From positions 6,014,001-6,078,000 of the forward strand of contig NZ_CP088022.1 in the NCBI RefSeq assembly GCF_013373795.3: a DNA stretch of 64,000 nt, read 5' to 3'. Shown one piece after another: positions 35,755 to 45,814 of the stretch (position 1 is the stretch's first letter; every line of letters starts with the position of its first letter). Source of the stretch: Bradyrhizobium quebecense (GTDB taxonomy: Bacteria; Pseudomonadota; Alphaproteobacteria; Rhizobiales; Xanthobacteraceae). Below the pieces are notes generated by a model. That model was not told the origin of the DNA and made no database searches. It saw only the letters and a list, made by a program, of their open reading frames with translations. A program made the position numbers and the translations under genes.

Positions 35755-36393
35755 CTAGCCGCCCTTGCGCTGCTCCGCCTCGCCCGCAGCCACGGGCTTC
35801 GGCGCGGCATCGCGCACGGGGAAGAAGGTGTAGGACAAAGTGATGTTCTTCAGCGTGTCGTTCTCGCTGTCCTTGGCCAGCGCAGGATCGACATAGAACA
35901 CCACGGCCATCTCGCGCTTTTCGCCCGGCGCCATGGTCTGTTCGGTGAAGCAGAAGCAGTTGATCTTCTGGAAATAGGCGCCGACCGTCAGTGGCGCGAC
36001 GTTGTAGGCAGCCTGTCCTGTCGTGGCGCGCGCCGACTGGTTGGTCACGGTGTAATAGACCGTGACGACCTGGCCGATCTTGACGTCGATCGTGTTCTGC
36101 TCGGCCTCGAACTTCCAGGGCAGGCCCGGCGCGACGTTGGAATCGAAGCTGACCGAAATGGTGCGCGCAAGCGGCGCATCCGTCGGCACCGAGGTCGCGA
36201 CCTGGGTGGTGCCGTTGAAGCCGGTGGTGCGGCAGAACCAGTTGTAGAACGGCACGGCCGCGTAGGACGCGCCGACCATCAGCACCACGACGAAGCCGCA
36301 GATCGACGCGACCATGGCGTCGCGCGTCAGCCCGCGGCGCGTGACCTTGGCGCCCTCGCCTTGCGGAGTCTGCGGTGCGCTCTGGTTTGCCAT
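35755..36393 (-). CDS. ctaG: Cytochrome c oxidase assembly protein CtaG (Cox11 family, CuB insertion)
   Basis: A 212-residue protein with one N-terminal helix ([20 protein letters not shown]) and a periplasmic copper-binding domain. The copper motif CFCFTEQ, preceded by YFQKIN, is intact. [20 protein letters not shown] matches Cox11. It delivers copper to the CuB site in CtaD. The ATG at 36393 ([10 protein letters not shown]) is chosen for family length; the longer open frame covers the small preceding gene. It lies between the small ctaF-like gene and ctaE. Confidence 0.94.
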   Translation of the reverse strand: MANQSAPQTPQGEGAKVTRRGLTRDAMVASICGFVVVLMVGASYAAVPFYNWFCRTTGFNGTTQVATSVPTDAPLARTISVSFDSNVAPGLPWKFEAEQNTIDVKIGQVVTVYYTVTNQSARATTGQAAYNVAPLTVGAYFQKINCFCFTEQTMAPGEKREMAVVFYVDPALAKDSENDTLKNITLSYTFFPVRDAAPKPVAAGEAEQRKGG

Positions 36394-36398
36394 CTCAC

Positions 36399-36563
36399 TC
36401 ACAGCGGCCGCACCAGCACGGCCGGCCCCTTGACGAGGGTGACGGCGAAGAACAGCACGACCATGACGCCGAGCGCGAGCGCAATGGCGATCGAGCGCTG
36501 GCGACGGCTCTTGAGCTGCGCCTCGGTGAGGACGATTCCTTCTGGTTCGCGTTTCTCGTCCAT
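36399..36563 (-). CDS. Small membrane protein of the oxidase operon (CoxF-like)
   Basis: A 54-residue protein with a charged N-terminal tail ([20 protein letters not shown]) and one helix ([20 protein letters not shown]). Short proteins of this type lie between ctaB and ctaG in many alphaproteobacterial oxidase operons and are usually called CoxF; they have no proven function. It ends 5 bp before ctaG. The ATG at 36563 is preferred over one seven codons upstream because it gives the conserved MDEK start. Confidence 0.75.
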   Translation of the reverse strand: MDEKREPEGIVLTEAQLKSRRQRSIAIALALGVMVVLFFAVTLVKGPAVLVRPL

Positions 36564-36601
36564 TGGTATCCCATGCGCCCCCATCCTGCCCCCCGGCGTC
36601 C

Positions 36602-37540
36602 CTACCCGATGAAGACAGGCAGGATCGCGCGGACGACCACCTCGGCGAGGAGGACGGCAAACAGCGCGAACAGATAGAGGATCGAGAAGGCGAACAGCCG
36701 GCGCGTCGCCTTGTTGGCCGCAACGCCCTCACGGCGGCGATAGACCTCGATCGCGAGCCACAGCATGCCGGCACCTGCTACCAGCGAGGTGACGCCGTAG
36801 ATCGCGTCGAAATAGCCGAGCGGCCACGGCGCCAGCGCGATTGCGACCAGCACGATGGTGTAGAGCAGGATCTGCAGCCGGGTCGCGTCGGGACCGGCGA
36901 CCACCGGCAGCATCGGGATGCCGGCGCGCGCATAGTCGTCGCTGCGGAACAGCGCCAGCGCCCAGAAGTGCGGCGGGGTCCAGAAGAAGATGATCAGGAA
37001 CAGCAGGATCGGCTCGACCGAGAGCGAGCCGGTCGCGGCCGCCCAAGCCACCACCGGCGGCAGCGCGCCGGCGGCACCGCCGATCACGATGTTCTGCGCG
37101 GTCCAGCGCTTCAGCAGCATCGTGTAGATCACGGCATAGAAGAAGATGGTGAAGGCAAGCAGCCCGCCCGCGACCCAGTTGACCAGAATGCCGAGCGTCA
37201 TCACCGAGAAGAAGGCGAGCGTCAGGCCGAAGGCGGCGGCCTCGGCCGAGGTGATCCGGCCGCGCGGGATCGGCCGGTTGGCGGTGCGCGACATCAAGGC
37301 GTCGACGTCGCTCTCATAGGCCATGTTGAGCGCGCCCGAGGCGCCGGCCCCGACCGCGATGCAGAGGATCGAGGTGAATGCCAGCACCGGATGGACATGC
37401 ACCGGCGCGATCATCAGCCCGACCAGCGCGGTGAAGATCACCAGCGACATCACGCGCGGCTTCAATAGCGCGATGTAGTCGCCCACTTCGGCCTCGGAAA
37501 TCCGGGGCAGCTCGATGGCGTTGTGATCGACAACCGACAA
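36602..37540 (-). CDS. ctaB: Protoheme IX farnesyltransferase (haem O synthase)
   Basis: A 312-residue UbiA-superfamily membrane prenyltransferase that makes haem O, the precursor of haem A for the aa3 oxidase. The prenyl-binding Asp motif is in [20 protein letters not shown], and the second motif is around [20 protein letters not shown]. The start [20 protein letters not shown] leads to [19 protein letters not shown], the family N-terminus. About nine helices follow. It lies between ctaD and the small CoxF-like gene. Confidence 0.96.
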   Translation of the reverse strand: MSVVDHNAIELPRISEAEVGDYIALLKPRVMSLVIFTALVGLMIAPVHVHPVLAFTSILCIAVGAGASGALNMAYESDVDALMSRTANRPIPRGRITSAEAAAFGLTLAFFSVMTLGILVNWVAGGLLAFTIFFYAVIYTMLLKRWTAQNIVIGGAAGALPPVVAWAAATGSLSVEPILLFLIIFFWTPPHFWALALFRSDDYARAGIPMLPVVAGPDATRLQILLYTIVLVAIALAPWPLGYFDAIYGVTSLVAGAGMLWLAIEVYRRREGVAANKATRRLFAFSILYLFALFAVLLAEVVVRAILPVFIG

Positions 37541-37566
37541 GATCAGGTCTCACTTCTCTCAAAAGG

Positions 37567-37591
37567 CGCGGCGCACCCAGGGTGCGCCGCG
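37567..37591 (-). terminator. Hairpin between ctaD and ctaB
   Basis: CGCGGCGCACCC and GGGTGCGCCGCG form a 12-bp perfect inverted repeat around a single A. It lies in the 62-bp ctaD-ctaB gap and could attenuate the operon or stabilise the ctaCD message. Confidence 0.55.
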
Positions 37592-37602
37592 TTGTCTTGG
37601 AC

Positions 37603-39270
<1,668 letters not shown>

Positions 39271-39288
39271 TTATTCCATCCGCACCGC

Positions 39289-39333
39289 AAGCCTTGGGGC
39301 CTTAAGCCTTGGGGCCTTAACCCTTGGGGCTTA
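39289..39333. repeat. 15-bp tandem repeat (three units) at the end of ctaC
   Basis: Three consecutive units of AAGCCTTGGGGCCTT type (the last slightly shorter and changed to AACCCTTGGGGCTTA) fill the start of the ctaC-ctaD gap. The third unit overlaps the ctaC stop codon. Each unit contains the near-palindrome CCTTGGGGCCTTAAG. Confidence 0.75.
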
Positions 39334-40170
39334 CTGCGCCGCCTGACCAGCCGAGGCGTAGGAATTCGCCGGGTTGGTCGCAAACTTCTTCTTGGCCCCT
39401 TCAACCCAGGTCGCGAATTCCTGGTCGCTGACGACCCGCACCGCGATCGGCATGAAGGCATGGTCCTTGCCGCACAGTTCCGAGCATTGGCCGTAGAACA
39501 CACCGGTCTTGGTGGCCTTGAACCAGCTCTCGTTGAGGCGGCCGGGGACCGAGTCGATCTTCACGCCGAAGGCCGGCACCGCGAAGGAGTGGATCACATC
39601 GGCGCCGGTGGTCTGGATCCGCACCACCTTGTTGACCGGGACCACCATCTCGTTGTCGACGCCGAGCAGCCGGGGCTGCTTGTCCTTGTCGAGCAGCGAG
39701 TCGAACTCGAACTTGCCGTTATCCGGGTAGGCGTAGGACCAATACCACTGCTTGCCGGTGACCTTCACGGTCAGGTCCGGCTTCGGCACGTCGAGCTCCA
39801 GGAACAGGAGACGGAAGGACGGCACCGCGATGCCGACCAGGATCAGGACCGGGATCAGCGTCCAGGCCACTTCGATCAGGGTGTTGTGGGTGGTCCTGGA
39901 GGGGACCGGGTTGGCCTTGGCGTTGAACTTCACCACCACGATGACGAGCAGCGCCAGCACGAACAGGGTGATGACGGTGATCAGCACCAGCAGGAAATTA
40001 TGAAACCAGATGATGTTTTCCATCACCGGGGTCGCGGCTTCCTGCAGCGTGTGCTCCCACGGCGCCGGCTGCCCCATTTCGGCGAGGGCCGATCCCGCGG
40101 CGACTGACGCCACACCCGCCACCGCCAACCCCAGCAATTGCCTGCCCAACCGGCCAATCGACATCTTCAT
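39331..40170 (-). CDS. ctaC: Cytochrome c oxidase subunit II
   Basis: A 279-residue subunit II with the CuA site, first gene of the oxidase operon. A signal peptide (GRLGRQLLGLAVAGVASVAA) is followed by two helices and a periplasmic cupredoxin domain. CuA ligands are in DVIHSFAVPAFGVKIDSVPG and GQCSELCGKDHAFMP, with both Cys, His and Met present. The aromatic electron-entry patch GKQWYWSYAYPD is intact. ATG 40170 (MKMSIGRLG) is chosen; an ATG seven codons upstream is possible. The 3' end runs into a tandem repeat. Confidence 0.96.
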   Translation of the reverse strand: MKMSIGRLGRQLLGLAVAGVASVAAGSALAEMGQPAPWEHTLQEAATPVMENIIWFHNFLLVLITVITLFVLALLVIVVVKFNAKANPVPSRTTHNTLIEVAWTLIPVLILVGIAVPSFRLLFLELDVPKPDLTVKVTGKQWYWSYAYPDNGKFEFDSLLDKDKQPRLLGVDNEMVVPVNKVVRIQTTGADVIHSFAVPAFGVKIDSVPGRLNESWFKATKTGVFYGQCSELCGKDHAFMPIAVRVVSDQEFATWVEGAKKKFATNPANSYASAGQAAQ

Positions 40171-40215
40171 GCCGTTCGCGCTCCCTTGCATTATTCCCCA
40201 ACGCACCCCCGGCAC

Positions 40216-40657
40216 GTGACCGGAGATACAGCACGATCCGCCCTGACAAATGGCCTTCCGGACATACCCGTCTCTGAGTCAAGGTGGGTACGGGAGCCAG
40301 ATCGCTAGAACGCGTCGAAATCCAGCCTCTCAAACCATAATTCGCAGGCGCTCGCAATGCAGTAGTACGGCCGAAAGCCATGCGCGTGCGATGAAGCTGC
40401 CGCTTGCGAATTTTCCCGCAAAATCAAGCGAAAGTCGCCGAAACAGCGCCGCGCACTGTTGACAGGTGGATTACCGGATGTACGCACAGACGGGATGGCC
40501 CGCAGGAACCTGATTCGCTGCGGGCTGCCCCAATCCGGCGCGCGAATGGCTTCAAGATCGCCTTCAAGGCGCCCAATTGCGGTATCAGTCGACTGATGCG
40601 TGCTACCCGGCGGCCTCGACGGCCGGACCGACCGAACAATCAAAGGATCGACCCCGG
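40216..40657. other. Intergenic region between ctaC and the ialB-like gene
   Basis: About 440 bp between two divergently transcribed genes. It should hold the promoter of the cta operon and that of the ialB-like gene. A TTGACA occurs at 40458-40463 but I see no matching -10 at 16-18 bp. No gene, repeat or hairpin stands out. Confidence 0.4.
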
Positions 40658-41185
40658 ATGGGCGCTTCGAAAATTCAGGCAGAACGAAAGGCCGGCTGGC
40701 TCGGCGGCCTGCTGATTCTGGCCCTTTCTCTCGGCCTGACCCAGCCCGCGAACGCGCAGGGCGCGGTGCGCTCGGTCCATGGCGACTGGCAGATCCGCTG
40801 CGACACTCCGCCCGGCGCCCAGGCCGAGCAATGCGCGCTGATCCAGAGCGTGGTAGCCGAAGACCGCTCCAATGCCGGCCTGACCGTGATCGTGCTGAAG
40901 ACCGCCGACCAGAAGAGCCGCCTGATGCGCGTGGTCGCCCCGCTCGGCGTGCTCTTGCCCTCCGGCCTTGGCCTGAAGCTCGACAACCAGGACGTCGGCC
41001 GCGCCGGTTTCGTCAGATGCCTGCCCAATGGCTGCGTCGCCGAGGTCGTGATGGACGACAAGCTGCTCGGCCAGCTCAAGAACGCCAAGACCGCGACGTT
41101 CATCATCTTCGAGACCCCGGAAGAGGGCATCGGCTTTCCGCTCAGCCTGAATGGCCTGGCGGAGGGGTATGACAAATTGCCCTAG
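40658..41185 (+). CDS. Invasion-associated locus B (IalB) family protein
   Basis: A 175-residue exported protein. The signal peptide (WLGGLLILALSLGLTQPANA) is followed by SVHGDWQIRCDTPPGAQAEQ, the IalB GDW-x4-C pattern, and RCLPNGCVAEVVMDDKLL with the second Cys pair. Four cysteines would form two disulfides. The family is widespread in alphaproteobacteria; its role outside Bartonella (red-cell invasion) is unknown. AAAGGA lies upstream of the ATG. Its TAG stop shares a CTAG with the convergent TlpA-like gene. Confidence 0.88.
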   Translation: MGASKIQAERKAGWLGGLLILALSLGLTQPANAQGAVRSVHGDWQIRCDTPPGAQAEQCALIQSVVAEDRSNAGLTVIVLKTADQKSRLMRVVAPLGVLLPSGLGLKLDNQDVGRAGFVRCLPNGCVAEVVMDDKLLGQLKNAKTATFIIFETPEEGIGFPLSLNGLAEGYDKLP

Positions 41186-41802
41186 GGTGACTGCTGCGCC
41201 CCAAGCTCACCGCCCGCATAATAGTCGAACAGCCCGCTCGCCTCCGCGGACAGCCAGTCCGCCTCTCCCGTCATGTAGCCCTCGACCTGTCCGGTGACGC
41301 CGATCAGGAACGAGATCGGCATGCCGTAGAGCGCGAACGGCGTGTCGAGCTCGGCGGCGTCGACGCGCGACACGAGGCCACCGGGATCGAAGCCGATCGC
41401 AAGGTGGCGGAGCTTGAGCTGCTTGACATAGGGCGCGACCAGCGCGCGGTTGCGATCGGTGCTGACAGCGATGACCGCAAGATCGCTACGGCCGCTGGCG
41501 GCGAGGCGATCCAGCATCGGCAGTTCGCTCCGGCACGCCGCGCACCAGGTGGCCCAGAAGTTCGCCAGCACCAGTCTGCCCTTGAACGAGGTGAGATCGA
41601 GCGCGCCGCCGGCGAGCGCCAGTATCGCCACCTGCGGCACCGGGCGGGCGCCTTGAACCAGCGTGAACTGGTGGCGGATGGTGCCGAACGGCGGCGGTCC
41701 CGACGCTGCGCCGAGGCGTGCTGCCGGCATCGCGAGCGAGACGCCGGCGCCGATCATGCCGGCGACGACGGCGCGGCGGGTGGGCACCTGAACAGAAGTC
41801 AT
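41182..41802 (-). CDS. Exported TlpA-like thioredoxin-fold protein
   Basis: A 206-residue periplasmic thiol protein. The Tat-like signal PTRRAVVAGMIGAGVSLAMP is followed by the thioredoxin fold, with active site WCAAC (Cys87, Cys90) in LVLANFWATWCAACRSELPM. The cis-Pro loop is in ALYGMPISFLIGVTGQV. CAAC is not the usual CxPC, hinting at a reductase or transfer function. Third gene of a DoxX / DsrE-like / TlpA-like set on the minus strand, 35 bp after the DsrE-like gene. Confidence 0.88.
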   Translation of the reverse strand: MTSVQVPTRRAVVAGMIGAGVSLAMPAARLGAASGPPPFGTIRHQFTLVQGARPVPQVAILALAGGALDLTSFKGRLVLANFWATWCAACRSELPMLDRLAASGRSDLAVIAVSTDRNRALVAPYVKQLKLRHLAIGFDPGGLVSRVDAAELDTPFALYGMPISFLIGVTGQVEGYMTGEADWLSAEASGLFDYYAGGELGAQQSP

Positions 41803-41837
41803 GACGTTTACTCCGCTTGCGTTGATGGCCAGATCGC

Positions 41838-42341
41838 TCAGGACCGGATGTAGGACCAGCCGGCTTCCTGCAATTCGATGATGCGTCCGGGCCCGTTCGG
41901 CACCAGATCGACATTGTCGAGCAGGACCAGCGGATGCCCCTCGGCACGCTCCATGCAGAGCTTGGTGGCTTCGCAGACCACGAAGCGGATGTCCGGCGTG
42001 AGCCCCCGAACCACCCGCAACAGGTCCTTCACCGGCGAGGTATCGGCGCGCAGCATGTGGACACCGGCATTGTAGGCGACGACCTCGATCTCGAACGGCT
42101 CGTTGCGCTCCCGATAATATTTCGGAAGATTGAGCGCGGTCGAGATCAGCGCCCGCATCGTGGTCGGATCGTTCGAGTTGATCGGCAGCACCACATGGTG
42201 CACGCGCGGCTCGGGCTTCTTCAGCTCGACTTTGGAGACGGCCGCGACCGGGCCGGTCAGCAGCAATGTCACGGCGAACGGCACCGCGAAGGCCAGTGCG
42301 AGCCCCGCGGCCAGCGTCAGGATGCGGCGAGAGAAGCGCAT
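41838..42341 (-). CDS. Exported DsrE-family protein
   Basis: A 167-residue DsrE/F-like sulfurtransferase-fold protein, with an N-terminal signal or anchor (RILTLAAGLALAFAVPFAVT). Family pattern: VHHVVLPINSNDPTTMRALI, EIEVVAYNAGVHMLRADTSP, FVVCEATKLCMERAEGHPLV, ending with LIELQEAGWSYIRS-like sequence. Cys123 sits at the DsrE active-site position, Cys129 six residues later. DsrE proteins normally act in the cytosol; an exported one beside DoxX and a TlpA-like protein suggests periplasmic persulfide or thiol chemistry, which is inference. Confidence 0.85.
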   Translation of the reverse strand: MRFSRRILTLAAGLALAFAVPFAVTLLLTGPVAAVSKVELKKPEPRVHHVVLPINSNDPTTMRALISTALNLPKYYRERNEPFEIEVVAYNAGVHMLRADTSPVKDLLRVVRGLTPDIRFVVCEATKLCMERAEGHPLVLLDNVDLVPNGPGRIIELQEAGWSYIRS

Positions 42342-42351
42342 CGCGGCCAGC

Positions 42352-42744
42352 TCACGGCAAGCTCGCGAGCAAGCCGAATTGGCTGCGCTTGGCGTAGGCG
42401 ACGATCGCGCTCAACGTCAGCAGCACGAGGGCGGGCACCGGCGAGCCCCCGATCAGGAACAGATGCGCGATGGTGGCGCCGACCATGATGCAGCTCAGCA
42501 GCAGGCCGCCGAAGGCTGCGACCGGCGGCACCAGGATCAGGACCGCGCCGAGCAGCTCCAACGATCCCGTGAAATAGCGGAACCACTGGCCGAGCCCGAT
42601 ATGCTCGAATTCCTCGACCAGCATCGGCACGCCATAGAGCTTGGCCGCACCGGCGGCGGCAAAGGCAAGCGCGAGCAATCCCCTGACGACCCACAGCGTG
42701 ACGGATTTCCAGCGCGATGGCGCTGCGGCAACGGCAACTGACAT
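42352..42744 (-). CDS. DoxX-family membrane protein
   Basis: A 130-residue protein with four helices. Family elements are VVRGLLALAFAAAGAAKLYG in helix 1, EEFEHIGLGQWFRYFTGSLE, and GALLL-type helices 2-4. DoxX/DoxD-like proteins take part in sulfur-compound oxidation and in membrane oxidoreductase complexes. It is the first gene of the operon with the DsrE-like and TlpA-like genes (7-11 bp and 35 bp gaps). It is divergent from hxlR. The ATG at 42744 (MSVAVAAAPS) is chosen because the longer frame runs over the intergenic region. Confidence 0.87.
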   Translation of the reverse strand: MSVAVAAAPSRWKSVTLWVVRGLLALAFAAAGAAKLYGVPMLVEEFEHIGLGQWFRYFTGSLELLGAVLILVPPVAAFGGLLLSCIMVGATIAHLFLIGGSPVPALVLLTLSAIVAYAKRSQFGLLASLP

Positions 42745-42878
42745 GGATGACTCCCCATATGTTCGAATCGACCGGACCGCGCGGCCACCCGCCCATTCGG
42801 CGACGGCCCACGGCTTTCGATGCATTAAATTCGGGAGTAAGATGAAAAGAACAAGTAGGATGCTTTTTGTGAGGTAGT

Positions 42879-43337
42879 ATGAAAAAACTGACTATTGAAC
42901 CCGCCGAGCCTCCGGCGGCGTCCGAGCCGTGCAACGGCGACCTGTCAGCGCAATTTCATCGGGCGCTGTCGGTGCTGGCCGGGAAATGGAAGGGCGACAT
43001 CCTCTGGCAACTGGTCGAGCGCAAGCGCCGGTTCGGCGAATTGCGGCAGGCGATCCCCGGCGTGACCCAGCACATGCTGACCACCCAACTGCGCGATCTC
43101 GAGGCCAATGGCCTGGTCAAGCGCACGGTCTATCCCGAGGTGCCGCCGCGGGTTGAGTACGAGATGACGCCGTCAGCCAAGGCGCTCAAACCGGTGTTCG
43201 ACGAGCTGTACCGGTGGGCGCAGGAGCATGGTTTTCCGACCTCGGCGCAGGGTGCCGCGCAGCCGAAGCCTGAACCGTCGAGCGACGGCATCGCGCCGGA
43301 GGGCCAGCAGCGGAAGGCGGATCGGCGGGCTGGCTGA
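42879..43337 (+). CDS. HxlR-family transcriptional regulator
   Basis: A 152-residue winged-helix regulator. The DNA-binding core reads LSVLAGKWKGDILWQLVERK, RRFGELRQAIPGVTQHMLTT and QLRDLEANGLVKRTVYPEVP. The N-terminus has a single Cys at residue 18 (SEPCNGDL), the position used by many HxlR proteins to sense electrophiles or thiol stress. It is divergent from the DoxX operon with about 130 bp between, and probably controls it. The C-terminal tail after residue 120 is a disordered Pro/Glu/Arg-rich extension. Confidence 0.88.
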   Translation: MKKLTIEPAEPPAASEPCNGDLSAQFHRALSVLAGKWKGDILWQLVERKRRFGELRQAIPGVTQHMLTTQLRDLEANGLVKRTVYPEVPPRVEYEMTPSAKALKPVFDELYRWAQEHGFPTSAQGAAQPKPEPSSDGIAPEGQQRKADRRAG

Positions 43338-43609
43338 TGACGACAAGGTGACAATCGCGTGGGGCTGCCGTGATCGACCGGATAGCCGCAGGCACTCCCG
43401 GTTTGCCACCCCAAACACTATCTTTGCCGATCGCCGTCCAGGCCTGAACCGGGACCGGCACAGGTTTCCGGGTTGTAAGGTGAGTTTTCCGCTCGTCTCT
43501 GCTTCAATCGCCCGAAAGTCCTGCTTCCGGGTTCCGCACTGGCAATCGGCTGCGCTTCAGGCAAGGATGACAAGGAATCGCCAAGGAATCGCATTGCGTC
43601 GGAGTGACC

Positions 43610-45034
43610 ATGACCAATCCTGCCACCACCTCCCTGCTCGACCGCGCCAATCTGGACCGCGATGCCGTCCGCCGCGAGGTGTCCCGCGGACTTGAAGGTG
43701 CCGACGACGGCGAGCTGTTCCTGGAGTTCGGGCAGACCGAGGCGCTGGTGTTCGACAACGGCCGGCTGAAGCAGGCGACCTACGACACCTCGCAGGGTTT
43801 TGGCCTGCGCGCCGTCAAGGACGACGCGGTCGGCTACGCGCATTCCTCCGATGTCTCGATCCCGGCATTGATCCGCGCCGCGGATGCGGTCGCGGCTGTG
43901 CGCGGCGGCTATGCCGGCACGTTTGCCGCGGCGCCGGCCCACACCAACATCAAACTTTACGGCGACGAGAATCCACTCGATGGCCCGGCATTCGAGGCAA
44001 AAGTAAAACTGCTCGGCGAGATCGACGCCTATGTCCGCGACAAGGACCCGCGGGTGCGGCAGGTCTCGGCCAGCCTCACCGCGACCTGGCAGGTGGTGGA
44101 GATCCTGCGGCCCGACGGCGAGAGCTATCGCGACATCCGTCCGCTGGTGCGCGTCAATATCTCCGTGGTCGCCGGCCAGGGCGACCGGCAGGAGAGCGGC
44201 AGCAAAGGCTATGGCGGCCGCGAGGGCTATGCGCGCTTCATCGAGACCAAGGCCTGGCGCGATGCCGCCGACGGCGCGCTGCGCGAGGCGCTGGTCAATC
44301 TCGAATCGGTGCCGGCGCCCGCCGGCGAGATGGATGTCGTACTCGGCGCCGGCTGGCCCGGCGTGATGCTGCATGAAGCCGTCGGCCACGGGCTCGAGGG
44401 CGATTTCAACCGCAAGCAGACCTCCGCTTTCGCCGGCCTGATGGGCCAGCAGGTCGCAGCCAAGGGCGTCACCGTGGTCGATGACGGCACCATGGCATCG
44501 CGCCGCGGCTCGCTGTCGATCGACGACGAGGGCACGCCGACCAACCGCACCGTGCTGATCGAGGACGGCGTTTTGGTCGGCTACATGCAGGATCGCCAGA
44601 ATGCCCGGCTGATGGGCATGAAGCCGACCGGCAACGGCCGTCGGCAGAGCTATGCCCATGTGCCGATGCCGCGCATGACCAACACCTACATGCTGTCGGG
44701 TGACCGCGACCCGGCCGAGATCATCGCCTCGGTGAAGAACGGCATGTATGCCGCCAATTTCGGCGGCGGCCAGGTCGACATCACCTCGGGCAAATACGTG
44801 TTCCAGTGCACCGAGGCCTACAAGATCGAGGACGGCAAGCTCGGCGCGCCGCTGAAGGGCGCCATGCTGATCGGCAATGGACCGACCGATCTCCACAGGA
44901 TCACCATGATCGGCAACGATCTTGCGCTGGATACGGGAATCGGTACCTGCGGCAAGAACGGCCAGGGCGTGCCGGTCGGCGTCGGCCAGCCGACGCTGCG
45001 GATGGAACGGATTACGGTCGGAGGAACGGGCTAG
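43610..45034 (+). CDS. tldD: Metalloprotease TldD
   Basis: A 474-residue cytoplasmic metallopeptidase that acts with TldE/PmbA in peptide maturation and turnover. The metal site HEAVGHGLEGDF is at residues 255-266 (His255, Glu256, His260). GQTEALVFDNGRLKQATYDT and VTVVDDGTMASRRGSLSIDD are family segments, and GKYVFQCTEAYKIEDGKLG is near the end. Cys in the last segment supports the metal centre. GGAG lies 5-6 bp before the ATG at 43610. Its TAG overlaps the GTG start of lepB by one base. Confidence 0.95.
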   Translation: MTNPATTSLLDRANLDRDAVRREVSRGLEGADDGELFLEFGQTEALVFDNGRLKQATYDTSQGFGLRAVKDDAVGYAHSSDVSIPALIRAADAVAAVRGGYAGTFAAAPAHTNIKLYGDENPLDGPAFEAKVKLLGEIDAYVRDKDPRVRQVSASLTATWQVVEILRPDGESYRDIRPLVRVNISVVAGQGDRQESGSKGYGGREGYARFIETKAWRDAADGALREALVNLESVPAPAGEMDVVLGAGWPGVMLHEAVGHGLEGDFNRKQTSAFAGLMGQQVAAKGVTVVDDGTMASRRGSLSIDDEGTPTNRTVLIEDGVLVGYMQDRQNARLMGMKPTGNGRRQSYAHVPMPRMTNTYMLSGDRDPAEIIASVKNGMYAANFGGGQVDITSGKYVFQCTEAYKIEDGKLGAPLKGAMLIGNGPTDLHRITMIGNDLALDTGIGTCGKNGQGVPVGVGQPTLRMERITVGGTG

Positions 45035-45804
45035 TGAGCAGCGGAAACGAAGTCGTGACGGCCAAGCCGACCAGCTGGCGCGGGCAGGCCGTGCAACTGG
45101 CCGCGATCGTGGCCGTCGTGTTCCTCGCCAAGGGCGCGATCGCCGAGCCGTTCTACGTGCCGTCGGGCTCGATGGAACCGACGCTGCTGATCGGCGACGC
45201 GCTGGTCGCTTCGAAATTTCCCTACGGCTACGGCGCGGCGTCGCTGCCGATCCAGATCACGCTGCCGGAGACCGGCCGCGTGTTCGGCGAGACGCCGAAG
45301 CGCGGCGACGTTGTCGTGTTCCGCTGGCCGGGCGACCGTTCGCAGGCCTGGGTCAAGCGCGTGGTCGGGCTGCCCGGCGATCGCATCCAGATGCGGCAGG
45401 GCCAGCTCTTCATCAACGATCACCCGGCGGCGCTGAAGCCCGACGGCACCGGCTTTGCCGAGGACGATCGCGGCGGCGGCGAGGACGCCTACCGCTATAT
45501 CGAGACGCTGCCGAACGGCGTCAGCCACGCGATCTTCAAGATCCGCGACAATGGACGGCTCGACAACACGGCCGAAGTGACGGTGCCGCCCGGCAATCTG
45601 TTCGTGCTCGGCGATAACAGGGACAATTCCGCCGACAGCCGCGTGCCGGTGCGCGACGGCGGCGTCGGCCTGTTGCCGATCGACAATCTGATCGGCCGCG
45701 CCGATGCAGTGGTCGGTTCCTGGGACATGGGCATCCGCAGCCAGCCGGTCTGGACCTGGCTCTCCGGCTTCCGCCTCGCACGCTTCTTCACCTCGGTGCA
45801 GTGA
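45034..45804 (+). CDS. lepB: Signal peptidase I
   Basis: A 256-residue inner-membrane peptidase that removes signal peptides. One N-terminal helix (about residues 20-36) leads to FYVPSGSMEPTLLIGD with the catalytic Ser46. The general base Lys108 is in WVKRVVGLPGDRI. GDNRDNSADSRVPV is box E. The extra loop (ALKPDGTGFAEDDRGGGEDA) matches alphaproteobacterial LepB. The GTG start overlaps the tldD stop, so the genes are coupled, an arrangement worth noting because lepB is normally with rnc or acpS; a second lepB copy may exist elsewhere. Confidence 0.93.
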   Translation: MSSGNEVVTAKPTSWRGQAVQLAAIVAVVFLAKGAIAEPFYVPSGSMEPTLLIGDALVASKFPYGYGAASLPIQITLPETGRVFGETPKRGDVVVFRWPGDRSQAWVKRVVGLPGDRIQMRQGQLFINDHPAALKPDGTGFAEDDRGGGEDAYRYIETLPNGVSHAIFKIRDNGRLDNTAEVTVPPGNLFVLGDNRDNSADSRVPVRDGGVGLLPIDNLIGRADAVVGSWDMGIRSQPVWTWLSGFRLARFFTSVQ

Positions 45805-45814
45805 GCTCGCCAAC

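Noticed and set aside
39289..39333. CRISPR-like array
   Set aside because: Units are contiguous, 15 bp long and have no spacers; it is a plain tandem repeat.
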